Origin: an uncultured Clostridium sp.
Lineage (GTDB): Bacteria; Bacillota; Clostridia; Clostridiales; Clostridiaceae
NCBI GenBank assembly: GCA_900539375.1
Contig: UQBY01000027.1
Coordinates: 1 to 29,965 of the forward strand
Reading direction: 5' to 3'
DNA: 29,965 nt
Positions 1-7,981 of this stretch are shown piece by piece (positions within the stretch are counted from its first letter, which is position 1; every line of letters starts with the position of its first letter). A model generated the notes under the pieces. That model was not told the DNA's origin, made no database searches, and was given only the letters and a program-made list of their open reading frames with translations. Made by a program: the position numbers and the translations under genes.

Positions 1-112
1 GTAGGTTGTTAGTAATAACTTCCAAACAGGAGTAGGATGAATGAGGAAGTTGGGTTCAAATCTAATATTTTGTTAAATATTATTAGATATTGATAAGTCC
101 TACACAACGGTG
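1..112 (+). ncRNA. possible structured RNA, 3' part
   Basis: This leader-like stretch folds by eye into a closed multi-branch structure. GTAGG at 1-5 can pair with CCTAC near 99-103, AACTTCC near 18-24 pairs with GGAAGTT near 46-52, and ATCTAATA near 60-67 pairs with TATTAGAT near 83-90. A T-loop-like string GGGTTCAAATC lies between the two inner arms. It is richer in G than its surroundings and ends just before the ribosome site of the next gene. It is not a tRNA, because the flanking bases do not form a T stem and acceptor stem. It may be the 3' end of a larger clostridial RNA or a leader element. The family is not recognised. Confidence 0.35.
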
Positions 113-117
113 ATGTT

Positions 118-1722
118 ATGTATTGCACTAACTGTGGAAATAAAATAGATGATAATACAAATTTCTGCCCAAGCTGTGGAAAAAAAATAATAAGAGAAAA
201 TAATAATAAGCCACAACAAAATATTCCATCAAAAGATGAAAATATTAATCAAATAAAAATAGATTTAAATAAATATAATTTTAATAATGATAGATTAGAA
301 GAAAATAAAGAAAAATATGAATCTCAAAATGAAGATAATAGATGCATGTATGGAAATCGCGAATTTAAAATATATGCCCAAAAGTATAATAAAGGAACTA
401 AATATAAAACTATAATAACCTTTAATGAAACAGATATAACAATAAAGAAAGAAAATGAAAAATATCTTAGAGAATACAATCAAGAGTATAAATTTAATAT
501 AGATGATGTTTTATATGTAACTAATACTAAACATCTTTCAACCTTTATGATGATTTTTACTGTATGTGCAACTTTAGCTTGTATTTATGCATTTGGAATA
601 AAGGCATTATTTATTTTAATAATTGATATAATCCTTAGCATATATAGATGCATTGAAATTGGATTTAAAAATGGAGATAAAATAAACATAGTACTTCATG
701 GAATTTTTGGAAAAAGAGATTGTACTGAAATAATAGAACATATGAATAGAATTTCAGGACAAAGAATTTCAAATGATAAAAAATATTCACAAAATGTAAT
801 AGCAAAAAATATTCTTTCAGTGTTAGCAGCAATTGGGATTGTATTTGGCTTTGGAGCACATATAACTTTAACAGAGCCAACAAGTACAGTAAAAATTGAT
901 AATCCTTATAAAAATGAAAACATAGAAAAGTTATATAAAGAGATAAATGGAACTTCAAGTGATATAAATGAAAATATATCAATTAATAAAGAAGATACAC
1001 TATCAATAAAAGAAGATGATTCAAAAGAAGAAATATCAAAACAAGAAGAACCAATAAAACAAGAAGAACCAATAAAACAGGAAGTAACTAAAAAGCCAGA
1101 AGAAAAAATTCAAGAAGAACCAGTAGAAGAAAAAGAACTTAGTGCTGAAGAAGCTAAAAATCTTATAGAAAAAACTGACTCAAATTATTTAAATCAATAC
1201 AATTTAGTACCTATTCTAATAAACAATGGAGAAGAAACAGCTATTTCAATTATGAAACAAGCAGGAATGTATGTAGAAGGTATGGGAAAAATATACTTTT
1301 TTAGTTGCGTAGAAAGAGAAAATCCTGATAATGAAGGCGGATTTTATATAGTTAATGCAAAAACAAAGGAAGTATATAGATTAGCACATGATACTTCATT
1401 ACCAATATATTTAGTTTCAGACAATACAATATTAAGAGAATATTATTTTGAAGATCAAAATGTAGATACAAATAGAATGTTTGGAATTTGGACTTACAGA
1501 TCAACAGGACAAGCATTTGAAATAACAGAAGAATATTTTGATGGATTACCATATTACATTGAAAAAGAGGATAAAGAAAATACAGTTATTATAGTAATGG
1601 ATGGAGATTATGTATACAGAATAAATTTATTTTTTAGAAATTATCAAACTATAGTTTTTGAAATATATGATGAAGAGAGTAATAATTTCAAAGTGGTTGA
1701 TACATTAAAAAGACAAAATTAG
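118..1722 (+). CDS. zinc-ribbon membrane protein with E/K-rich linker
   Basis: A 534-residue protein of unknown function. Residues 3-20 form a short zinc ribbon (CTNC and CPSC pairs), as in many Gram-positive membrane-associated proteins. A basic/Asn-rich linker leads to a PH-like region (about 82-135), two adjoining hydrophobic segments (about 140-178) and a third (about 229-249). A charged linker (about 295-355) with tandem KQEEPI units follows, then a mixed C-terminal domain (360-534) that probably lies outside the membrane. The start is supported by GGTGAT six to eight bases upstream. A small membrane protein follows within 30 bp. The zinc ribbon resembles the one on the dynamin-like protein at 3941. 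Function cannot be assigned; a sensor or envelope role is inference. Confidence 0.75.
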   Translation: MYCTNCGNKIDDNTNFCPSCGKKIIRENNNKPQQNIPSKDENINQIKIDLNKYNFNNDRLEENKEKYESQNEDNRCMYGNREFKIYAQKYNKGTKYKTIITFNETDITIKKENEKYLREYNQEYKFNIDDVLYVTNTKHLSTFMMIFTVCATLACIYAFGIKALFILIIDIILSIYRCIEIGFKNGDKINIVLHGIFGKRDCTEIIEHMNRISGQRISNDKKYSQNVIAKNILSVLAAIGIVFGFGAHITLTEPTSTVKIDNPYKNENIEKLYKEINGTSSDINENISINKEDTLSIKEDDSKEEISKQEEPIKQEEPIKQEVTKKPEEKIQEEPVEEKELSAEEAKNLIEKTDSNYLNQYNLVPILINNGEETAISIMKQAGMYVEGMGKIYFFSCVERENPDNEGGFYIVNAKTKEVYRLAHDTSLPIYLVSDNTILREYYFEDQNVDTNRMFGIWTYRSTGQAFEITEEYFDGLPYYIEKEDKENTVIIVMDGDYVYRINLFFRNYQTIVFEIYDEESNNFKVVDTLKRQN

Positions 1723-1750
1723 TAAATAAAAAAATTAGGAGATGACAAGT

Positions 1751-1927
1751 ATGCTATTAATATATATGGCTTTAGGTTATTGGGCATATGGGTACATGAA
1801 TGAAGGAAAAATTTATATTTATTCTCAAGTAGGCGGTTTATTTATGCATAAATTAATCATGGGAACTATTCTAGGTTGGGCACTTATTCCATTAGCTATT
1901 ATAAAGTTAATATTTAAATCAAGATAA
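1751..1927 (+). CDS. small two-helix membrane protein
   Basis: A 58-residue protein made of two hydrophobic stretches (about 1-17 and 36-54) separated by a short polar loop, ending in a basic KSR tail. AGGAG at 1737-1741 sets the start at the ATG at 1751; the ATG at 1742 touches the ribosome site and is unlikely to be used. It lies 28 bp after the zinc-ribbon protein and before a strong terminator, so the two form one transcript. Family not recognised. Confidence 0.6.
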   Translation: MLLIYMALGYWAYGYMNEGKIYIYSQVGGLFMHKLIMGTILGWALIPLAIIKLIFKSR

Positions 1928-1931
1928 AGTT

Positions 1932-1969
1932 AAAAAACACTAGGTAGCAATTGCTATTTGGTGTTTTTG
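1932..1969 (+). terminator. rho-independent terminator
   Basis: An AAAACAC arm and a GTGTTTTT arm enclose an inner pairing GTAGCAATTGCTAT, giving a stem that runs into a T tract. The A-rich left side means it could also work leftward. It closes the 118-1927 transcript. Confidence 0.75.
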
Positions 1970-2053
1970 TATTTAAAGGTGAAATGAAAATAGAAATTAC
2001 AAGTTAGGTAATTCTTGAGGGTATACTTTATTTATAGAAGAAATAAAATTGTT

Positions 2054-2081
2054 CTGCCTTATTAACTTAGTAATAAGGCAG
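2054..2081. repeat. perfect inverted repeat before ORF 2105
   Basis: CTGCCTTATTA at 2054-2064 and TAATAAGGCAG at 2071-2081 form a perfect 11-bp inverted repeat with a 6-base centre. No T tract follows. It lies between a TATACT box (near 2029) and the ribosome site of the next ORF. It is either an operator or a 5'-end stabilising hairpin. Confidence 0.6.
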
Positions 2082-2104
2082 AGTGAAAAAGGAGGAATAA
2101 TAAA

Positions 2105-2272
2105 ATGTTAAAATCAAAAGTAATTTTAAATATAGAAATAAATGATTTAGATTTAATATCTGAACTAAACACTATATCTACAGAGCTTAATATTTCACAG
2201 GAAGAATTAATAAAAGCTTCAATTGAAAAATTATTAAAAGATATTCAATATGTTAGAAACTTAAGAAATTAA
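2105..2272 (+). CDS. small RHH-like protein
   Basis: A 55-residue ORF behind a strong AAGGAGG site at 2089-2096. A short beta-like stretch (KSKVILNIEIND) is followed by two predicted helices (about 15-28 and 33-48). This is the pattern of small ribbon-helix-helix DNA-binding proteins, but no diagnostic residues can be claimed. Its stop codon abuts the stop of the leftward XRE gene, so the two are convergent with no gap. They may act as a pair of regulators, or the small protein may be an antitoxin-like element without a visible toxin. Confidence 0.5.
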   Translation: MLKSKVILNIEINDLDLISELNTISTELNISQEELIKASIEKLLKDIQYVRNLRN

Positions 2273-2602
2273 CTATTTAGTATCTAAATGATTAAAGATA
2301 ACCTTTAAAACATCAATAGCCATTTGTTTTTCTTCAAGGGATTTATCAAAAATAAGTTGTTTAAATTGTTCAACTATAGTATCATTTTCATCTTTATAAG
2401 AATCTTTAAGTAAAAAATCAATAGACACTTTTAAACAACTACAAATTCTTAAAAGAGTTTCAAGAGTAACTTTTCTTTCACCTCTTTCAATTTGTCCCAT
2501 ATAAGAAAGAGATATATCAGAGTATTCTGCAAGTTGCTCCTGGGTAAGGTGTTTTTTTAATCTTTCTTCACGAATACGCTTTCCTAAATAAATATAATCC
2601 AT
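2273..2602 (-). CDS. XRE-family transcriptional repressor
   Basis: A 109-residue protein with an N-terminal Cro/C1-type helix-turn-helix (about residues 7-62). The motif LTQEQLAEYSDISLSYM followed by IERGERKVTLETLLRIC is typical of the XRE family. The C-terminal 45 residues are helical and may mediate dimer formation. The start ATG at 2602 is preceded on the minus strand by an AGGAG site. Upstream lie two 18-bp direct repeats overlapping a rightward promoter, which are likely operators for this protein and may also autoregulate it. This is a common single-domain regulator size. Confidence 0.85.
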   Translation of the reverse strand: MDYIYLGKRIREERLKKHLTQEQLAEYSDISLSYMGQIERGERKVTLETLLRICSCLKVSIDFLLKDSYKDENDTIVEQFKQLIFDKSLEEKQMAIDVLKVIFNHLDTK

Positions 2603-2653
2603 AAAATCAACTCCTATGTATAAATTTAAAGGAATATAAAAAATATATTAATA

Positions 2654-2694
2654 GACTAATAGCATATATAAATATTGACTAATAGAGTATATAA
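2654..2694. promoter_or_regulatory. direct-repeat operators over a rightward promoter
   Basis: Two copies of GACTAATAG(C/A)(A/G)TATATAA lie at 2654-2671 and 2677-2694, offset by 23 bp. The second copy overlaps a rightward promoter with TTGACT at 2676-2681, a 17-bp spacer and TAATAT at 2699-2704. The repeats sit between the XRE gene and the small ORF at 2830. They are probably the repressor's binding sites; this is inferred from position and repetition. Confidence 0.5.
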
Positions 2695-2829
2695 GTGTAA
2701 TATTTACTTATAATATAAAGAATATTCAATGAATTTAGATTAAATTGTTAAATTTTATACTTAAAATAATAAATTTAGACATAAAAATTTATTGAAAATA
2801 AAAATAGTGGTGGTAAAGGGGGGTTTTAT

Positions 2830-3022
2830 ATGAATAAGACCATATGTGGAATTTTAGTGATAATAGGAATAATTGCCTCCTTAGTTGTACCAATAGAAGC
2901 AACAACAGAAACAAAAGAATCATTAATCACTATTAACCCAAAAGGCAAATACAAGTTACTATGTAGGATATATTCTAGGAATATTAATATTTTTAGGAAT
3001 ACATAGCCAAATAGCAGAATAG
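2830..3022 (+). pseudogene. frameshifted small membrane protein
   Basis: The ATG at 2830 follows GGGGGG and reads 58 residues to a TAG at 3006. It begins with a clear hydrophobic helix (GILVIIGIIASLVV). Near 2940-2960 the coding signal moves to another frame, which reads a second hydrophobic helix (YYVGYILGILIFLG) ending at 3022. An intact version would be a two-helix protein of about 63 residues. The A-rich run around 2939-2950 is the likely shift site. It may be a decayed gene or a sequencing indel. Family not recognised. Confidence 0.45.
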
Positions 3023-3162
3023 AAACAAAAAAACACTACAAATCTCATTTTAAAATTTATAAAAAATTAAAGTTCTATACAAATAAAGATAGTAAATAAA
3101 TTTAAAAAAAGACAAAATGCACTTAATAAAATTATGTATTTTAAAGAAAAATGAGAAAAATG
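3023..3162. other. A+T-rich intergenic stretch
   Basis: No ORF with a ribosome site, no hairpin with a T tract and no repeat family were seen here. It ends at the promoter of the large operon. Confidence 0.6.
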
Positions 3163-3191
3163 TTGAAATTTTAGGATACTACAGTTATAAT
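3163..3191 (+). promoter_or_regulatory. promoter of the large operon
   Basis: TTGAAA at 3163-3168, a 17-bp spacer and TATAAT at 3186-3191 make a near-consensus sigma-A promoter. The predicted start near 3198 leaves a leader of about 70 bases before the first gene. It is the only strong promoter I see between 3023 and 13037, so it probably drives the whole run. Confidence 0.7.
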
Positions 3192-3270
3192 TAATTTATC
3201 GATGTAAAAAATATAAATAAAATAGAATTAAAAGAAATAAAGTAAAAAAATTCATAAAGAGGTGATATAT

Positions 3271-3480
3271 GTGGTAACAATAAATATAAGAAATTCTTCA
3301 AGTAAAAAATGTGCTTTTTGTAAACACTGGTATGATGTAACAAACTCAGCTATAAAACCAAAATCACCACAAATAGGAGTTTGGCAATACGACACAAACG
3401 CAAAAGAGATGTGCTTAATTAAAGGAATTGAAACGAGAGCCAATAATTCATGTAGCAAGTTTGAATGCAAATTGTTGTAG
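3271..3480 (+). CDS. Cys-motif mini-protein (CxxC...C...CSxF)
   Basis: A 69-residue protein starting at GTG 3271, six bases after AGAGGTG; the upstream GTG at 3262 is inside that ribosome site. Four cysteines (CAFC, then EMC and SCSKF) follow the pattern CxxC-Cx-CSxF of small metal-binding or disulphide proteins, with one more Cys near the end. The same pattern occurs twice in the frameshifted ORF at 13038, so the operon both begins and ends with this motif. It is the first gene after the promoter. It could be a metal-binding adaptor or a substrate of the radical SAM protein; neither is proven. Confidence 0.6.
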   Translation: MVTINIRNSSSKKCAFCKHWYDVTNSAIKPKSPQIGVWQYDTNAKEMCLIKGIETRANNSCSKFECKLL

Positions 3481-3503
3481 ATTGAATTGGAAGGTGATTA
3501 AAA

Positions 3504-3938
3504 ATGGATTTATTAATAGAAAGTAAAATAATAATTTTTTCTAAACCAGAAAATTGGAAAGATGAAATATTTGTAAATATATATAGTAGTAATAATAAGT
3601 TATTACCATATAGGATGTTAAAAATTAATGGAGAAGAGAATAAGTATTGGTTACCCGTTTATGATGAAAATAACAAATTCATAATGATAACTGATGGAGT
3701 TAAGGAAAGACCAACAAAAAAAGGAAATAAAATAAAATTTATTTCGAACGCTTTTTATGAAGTAACTTCTAATAGTTTGAAAACAATACCATTTAAGGAG
3801 GCTGATGAGATTTATTCAATTAGTGGTAAAAAGAATAAAAATACATTAGATTATATATTAAATCGTCTTGATAAAAATGAACAGCTTTTAAAAATGTTGT
3901 TAGTAGATAAAATATTAAATGATGTTGAGGAGGAATAA
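3504..3938 (+). CDS. hypothetical soluble protein
   Basis: A 144-residue protein with no signal peptide or membrane segment, preceded by an AAGGTGATT site. The first two thirds look beta-rich (alternating hydrophobics such as KIIIFSKPENW, YWLPVYDENN). The last 40 residues form an acidic helix ending DKILNDVEEE. It lies 23 bp after the Cys mini-protein and 2 bp before the dynamin-like gene, so it is probably co-translated with the GTPase. No family recognised. Confidence 0.65.
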   Translation: MDLLIESKIIIFSKPENWKDEIFVNIYSSNNKLLPYRMLKINGEENKYWLPVYDENNKFIMITDGVKERPTKKGNKIKFISNAFYEVTSNSLKTIPFKEADEIYSISGKKNKNTLDYILNRLDKNEQLLKMLLVDKILNDVEEE

Positions 3939-3940
3939 TT

Positions 3941-5461
3941 ATGAAATGTAATGAATGTGGAAAAGAGGTATTTGATAATTCGATTTTTTGTCCATTTTGT
4001 GGAACATTAATTAAAAAAGATACTTTTAAAAATGAAAAATTAGTTAAAGAGTATGAAGGAAAAATGAAAAATATTATAAGTATAATGAATCAAGAAAATC
4101 ATCAATTGATATCTTGGGACAGTACTGTTGATAAGTATGTTAAAACATTAGAAAAAATAAAAAGGCTTTTAGCACAATCTGACTATGATTTTTGTAAAGA
4201 AAGCAATTTTGAAAACAAAATAGATTCTTTTGTAAATAGATGTAAAAGTCCTGAATTTCATATTGCATTTGTAGGAACAATTAAAGCAGGAAAATCAACT
4301 TTAATAAACGCATTATTAGGAAAAGATTATGCTTCAACATCTGTTACTCCAGAAACAGCAGTTCTTACTAAATTTAGGCATTGCAAATCTGGAAATTATG
4401 TAAAAGTTAAATTTTACTCAAATGCTGAATGGGATAAGTTATGGAAGAGTATATCAAATAATGCAGACGTTTTTATAACAGAATATAAATCATTAAATGG
4501 AGATTCTGAGAAGTCTAAGTGGCTTGAACATGAAGATTATAAAATAGAAGTATCAGATGAAACAATTGAAGAAGAGATTGAGAGATGGACGTCTTCTAAA
4601 AAGGCAGAACATTATTTTGTTAAGGAGGTAGAAATAGGATTAGAAAAATTCGATATGCCTGAACAAGTGGTTTTTGTTGACACTCCTGGATTAGACGATG
4701 CAGTTAAATATCGTTCTGATGTAACAAGAAGTTATATTGATAGAGCTAATGCAGTTTTTGCTTGTGTTAAATCTGATTCTTTAACAGGTCCAGAATTAAA
4801 CACCTTATATAGAATTTTTTCTAATACTAGTTATAATCCTGGAAAAGTATATGTAATAGGAACACAATGGGATTCATTAAACAATCCAGCTAGAGATTGG
4901 CAAAAGCAAAAAGCAGAATGGGTAAAATATTTAAGTAGAAATGATGCTTTTGGAAGCAGAGAATTAGCGGAAAAAAATATTGAATATGTTGCTGCATACG
5001 TTAATAATTTAGCAAGAGACTATTCTAAGTTAGATGAAAATGAAAAATGGAGTTTAGAATCTATAGGATTTAAATTTAGAATACGTCCTAATGAATTAGA
5101 AGCAAATTTATATAAGTTAATAGAAATATCAAATATAGATAAAATTAAAGATAGAGTTAATAATGATATAGTATCTAAGTTTAATGAATATTTATATCAA
5201 GATATAGAACAATCATATCTTGATATTAAGAAAGATATTAAAAATTATTTCCAAGAAGTAAAAAATGTACAACAAGAAATAATTGAAACTTCTTCAAAAG
5301 ATATAGGAGAAATTCGTGAAAAATATGAAAAAGCACAAAATGAAATTAAAGAAATTAATGGTTATAAAGAACAATTAAATAAGATGCTAAAACTTGTTAA
5401 AGATGATACTAATAAGAGAATAAAAGAGTTAACAGAACAATTAGCAAATATGGTAGGATAA
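3941..5461 (+). CDS. zinc-ribbon dynamin-like GTPase
   Basis: A 506-residue protein. An N-terminal zinc ribbon (C3, C6, C17, C20) and a helical linker precede a dynamin-family G domain. Its P loop is GTIKAGKST (112-120), threonines near 133-138 fit switch I, G3 is DTPG (247-250), and the base-specificity motif is TQWD (308-311). The C-terminal 120 residues are a charged coiled coil without a membrane helix, so membrane contact would be peripheral. Bacterial dynamin-like proteins remodel or guard membranes, and some act in phage defence or toxin export. A strong GAGGAGG site precedes the ATG. The acyltransferase-like gene starts 3 bp after the stop. Family membership is firm; the role is open. 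Confidence 0.9.
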   Translation: MKCNECGKEVFDNSIFCPFCGTLIKKDTFKNEKLVKEYEGKMKNIISIMNQENHQLISWDSTVDKYVKTLEKIKRLLAQSDYDFCKESNFENKIDSFVNRCKSPEFHIAFVGTIKAGKSTLINALLGKDYASTSVTPETAVLTKFRHCKSGNYVKVKFYSNAEWDKLWKSISNNADVFITEYKSLNGDSEKSKWLEHEDYKIEVSDETIEEEIERWTSSKKAEHYFVKEVEIGLEKFDMPEQVVFVDTPGLDDAVKYRSDVTRSYIDRANAVFACVKSDSLTGPELNTLYRIFSNTSYNPGKVYVIGTQWDSLNNPARDWQKQKAEWVKYLSRNDAFGSRELAEKNIEYVAAYVNNLARDYSKLDENEKWSLESIGFKFRIRPNELEANLYKLIEISNIDKIKDRVNNDIVSKFNEYLYQDIEQSYLDIKKDIKNYFQEVKNVQQEIIETSSKDIGEIREKYEKAQNEIKEINGYKEQLNKMLKLVKDDTNKRIKELTEQLANMVG

Positions 5462-5463
5462 AA

Positions 5464-6441
5464 ATGGAAGAAAAATATGTTACAGCAAAACAAGTTGCAG
5501 ATTTAATTGGAGGTTTTGTTTCAGGAAATCCAGAGCAAAAGCTTTATGGAATTTCATTACCGGAAGATTCAAATGAAAAAATGCTAACATACATAGATGA
5601 AAATGCTTCTGAAAAAAATAAAAATTCTATTAAATGTGGTGCTATGATTTTACACACTGCACTTATGCTTCCAATTGACAAAACTTTTATAGTTATTAAT
5701 TCTAATATATATAATATATTACATTTGGTGGTTGATTTTTTTATTGAAAACAAGATATATGATAAAAAATATATAAATTCATACAAAGCTATGGACAATG
5801 TTAAAATTGGAATAAATACAGTTATAGGAGATGGCACAATAATAGGAAATAACACAATAATAGGAAATAATATATCTATTGGTAAAGGTGTTCATATAGG
5901 TGATAATTGCATAATAAAATCTAATTCAACAATAATGAACGATGTTTATATAGGTAATAATGTAATTGTTTCTAGTGGTTCCGTAATTGGAGGAGATAGT
6001 TTTGAATATGGAGAAGATAAAAAAGGAGTTTATAAGAAAATACATAATATTGGAACAGTAATAATTAAAGATTATGTAGAAATTGGTTCAAATACAACTA
6101 TAGATAGAGGGACAATTGGAAATACAATAATAGAAGAAGGAACTAAAATAGATAATTTAGTTCAAATTGCACATGAAGTAAAAATAGGTAAGAATTGCAA
6201 AATATGTGCTCAATGTGGTTTAGCTGGATGGAGTAAAATTGAAGATAATGTTATTTTATATGGAAAAGTAGGTGTTAATAATAAGGTTACAATAGGAGAA
6301 AATTCTGTTGTATTAGGAGCAGCTGCTGTAACAAAAAATATAAATAGCAATCAGGTTGTATCTGGAAATCCAGCTATATCAAATACTGAAAATTTAAGAC
6401 AAATGGCTTATTTGAAAAAAATATTTAAAGAAAGGAAATGA
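5464..6441 (+). CDS. LpxD-like left-handed beta-helix acyltransferase
   Basis: A 325-residue protein. Residues 1-110 form a mixed domain; 112-300 are hexapeptide repeats (IGDGTI IGNNTI IGNNIS and on) of a left-handed beta helix. The region TTIDRGTIGNTIIEEGTK plus IDNLVQIAHEV carries the LpxD signature, including the histidine that is catalytic in LpxD (here H237), and the VSGNPA exit motif is present. LpxD normally N-acylates UDP-3-O-acyl-glucosamine in lipid A synthesis, and its length (about 340) is matched. No other lipid A gene is present, and the neighbours are all operon proteins of unknown system. The substrate is therefore probably different, for instance another UDP-sugar or a protein. 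It is flanked by 2- and 5-bp gaps. Confidence 0.8.
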   Translation: MEEKYVTAKQVADLIGGFVSGNPEQKLYGISLPEDSNEKMLTYIDENASEKNKNSIKCGAMILHTALMLPIDKTFIVINSNIYNILHLVVDFFIENKIYDKKYINSYKAMDNVKIGINTVIGDGTIIGNNTIIGNNISIGKGVHIGDNCIIKSNSTIMNDVYIGNNVIVSSGSVIGGDSFEYGEDKKGVYKKIHNIGTVIIKDYVEIGSNTTIDRGTIGNTIIEEGTKIDNLVQIAHEVKIGKNCKICAQCGLAGWSKIEDNVILYGKVGVNNKVTIGENSVVLGAAAVTKNINSNQVVSGNPAISNTENLRQMAYLKKIFKERK

Positions 6442-6446
6442 GATTT

Positions 6447-7202
6447 ATGCTAAAGAAAAATAATATCATAAGAAATCCATATCCATATCCAGACCCAATG
6501 ATATTTGAAATTTTCAAAAAAGTTGGAAGGAAAATTTTAGATGTTGGAAAGAAAGTTATTAATTTTTTATTTGGTGATGATGTTAAAGAAGAGGAACCAC
6601 TAGATTTAGAAAAAAATGGAACAAATGATATTTTTAGATTAAATGAAATATTAATGAATCATAGAAAATTAGTAAAAAGCGAAATGGAATCTGTAGAAAA
6701 TGATGTTATAAATTATTGTAAAGAAGTTTTTAATTCAATAATTGAAAGTTTAGAATTTGCTAATGAACAAGTTCTAATTTATAGGACAGATAGAATAAAA
6801 AGAAAAACTAATAATTTTTTGGAATCATTACATGGAATTTTTGAAATATATACAACAAAGCGTATTTCTCTTGATGATGAAGAATGTGTCAATATTTTAA
6901 AAATGATGCCTGGAGAACCAAAATCACAAAAAATGGCAGACTTAAAGAAAAAAGTGTTTAAAGAATCAGTTGATGAAATAAACAAAAGATTATTGGAATT
7001 TTCAAATGATTTTTTTGAAGATATAGAAACATCAGTAAATACAAGACTAGAAGGTCTTGAAGAAAAATTAAATGAAAAGACAGATATATTTGGAAAAATA
7101 GCAAATAGTAATAATGAACAAAATGAAGAATTTGAAAAAATAACATTAAAATCAAGTTATATATCAAGTTTATCAGAATATGTACTATTATTTTTAGATT
7201 AA
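6447..7202 (+). CDS. helical protein, paralogue of 7219
   Basis: About 251 residues, largely helical and charged. AAAGGAA at 6431-6437 favours the ATG at 6447 over the one at 6438, which would overlap the previous stop. An N-terminal amphipathic basic segment (FEIFKKVGRKILDVGKKVI) could touch membranes. A central motif, RISLDDEECVNILKM followed by PGEPKSQKM, recurs almost unchanged in the next gene (RISMDDEQCLEILKM), so the two are tandem paralogues. Position next to a dynamin-like GTPase suggests an effector or scaffold that works with it. No named family recognised. Confidence 0.7.
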   Translation: MLKKNNIIRNPYPYPDPMIFEIFKKVGRKILDVGKKVINFLFGDDVKEEEPLDLEKNGTNDIFRLNEILMNHRKLVKSEMESVENDVINYCKEVFNSIIESLEFANEQVLIYRTDRIKRKTNNFLESLHGIFEIYTTKRISLDDEECVNILKMMPGEPKSQKMADLKKKVFKESVDEINKRLLEFSNDFFEDIETSVNTRLEGLEEKLNEKTDIFGKIANSNNEQNEEFEKITLKSSYISSLSEYVLLFLD

Positions 7203-7218
7203 AAATGGAGGAGTTAAT

Positions 7219-7980
7219 ATGGGTGGAGGTAGTTGTGGTAAACGTTGCTTTAAAAGCGATAGAACTTTGTGTATTGATTTAGGAGGAAGATTTAAAAATA
7301 AATTTGGAGAAAGTTCAAGAAGTACTGGAAGAGAAATTGGAAATACAGAATCATATTCATCAGAAACAGCACAAATTGCAGAGACAGCAAGAATTGCTAA
7401 TACACTAACAGAATTTCGTGAAAAAATTGAAAAAAAGAGTGATAAGATTGAGCAAGATGTGCTTTTATTATCTAGAGAATATATAGATGAATTAATAAAA
7501 GAATTAAAAAAAATAAATAATGAAAAATATGCAGGACAAAGATTAAATCTTAATATTGAATCAATAGAAAGACAAAATAGAAAAACAGAGGATATTATAC
7601 ATGGACATATTAAAAAACATATACAAAAAAGAATTTCTATGGATGATGAACAATGTTTAGAAATACTAAAGATGGAAACAGGCTCCAATAAAGAAAAAAA
7701 GATGACTGATTTTATAAATTTAGTGTTAAAAGAATCAATGGAAGAATTAAGTAAAAAAATAAAAAAAGTTTTGACAGAGCAAGCTGATAATATCACAGAA
7801 AAAATAGAAGATAGAATTGTTGTTTATGAAAATTCAGCATCAGAAAAGATATCTAGTTGTGAAGAAATAATTAATTTAAAAGGCAAAGATGAAAAAGCTT
7901 TGGAGAAAAAGGTAGGAAAAGTAGCATATAAGTTATCTTTATGTGAATTAGTAAGTTGTGCCTTTGAAGGAGTTAAATAA
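7219..7980 (+). CDS. helical protein, paralogue of 6447
   Basis: A 253-residue protein starting 11 bases after TGGAGGAG. The N-terminus is distinctive: glycine- and cysteine-rich (GGGSCGKRC, then C) before a long charged coiled coil (about 45-130). The shared motif RISMDDEQCLEILKMETG lies near 136-153, and the tail also has paired cysteines (SCEEI, LCELVSC). Compared with its upstream paralogue it lacks the basic amphipathic segment. It overlaps no neighbour, but the next gene's ribosome site lies inside its last codons, so translation is coupled. Role unknown; probably a partner of the GTPase. Confidence 0.7.
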   Translation: MGGGSCGKRCFKSDRTLCIDLGGRFKNKFGESSRSTGREIGNTESYSSETAQIAETARIANTLTEFREKIEKKSDKIEQDVLLLSREYIDELIKELKKINNEKYAGQRLNLNIESIERQNRKTEDIIHGHIKKHIQKRISMDDEQCLEILKMETGSNKEKKMTDFINLVLKESMEELSKKIKKVLTEQADNITEKIEDRIVVYENSASEKISSCEEIINLKGKDEKALEKKVGKVAYKLSLCELVSCAFEGVK

Positions 7981-7981
7981 A

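Noticed and set aside
1..10. TAGGTTGTT at the window start resembles the terminal repeat of the IS at 13348
   Set aside because: Only nine bases agree and the next bases differ; no transposase lies nearby.
44..75. GGTTCAAATC suggests a tRNA T arm
   Set aside because: Flanking bases do not pair as a T stem and no acceptor or anticodon arm can be found.
2641..2704. Repeated GACTAATAG units as a CRISPR-like array
   Set aside because: Only two short copies with a 5-bp gap and no spacer pattern.
7194..7796. 200-residue leftward frame opposite the helical paralogue
   Set aside because: Antisense shadow; the plus-strand frame has a ribosome site, paralogue and coupled neighbours.
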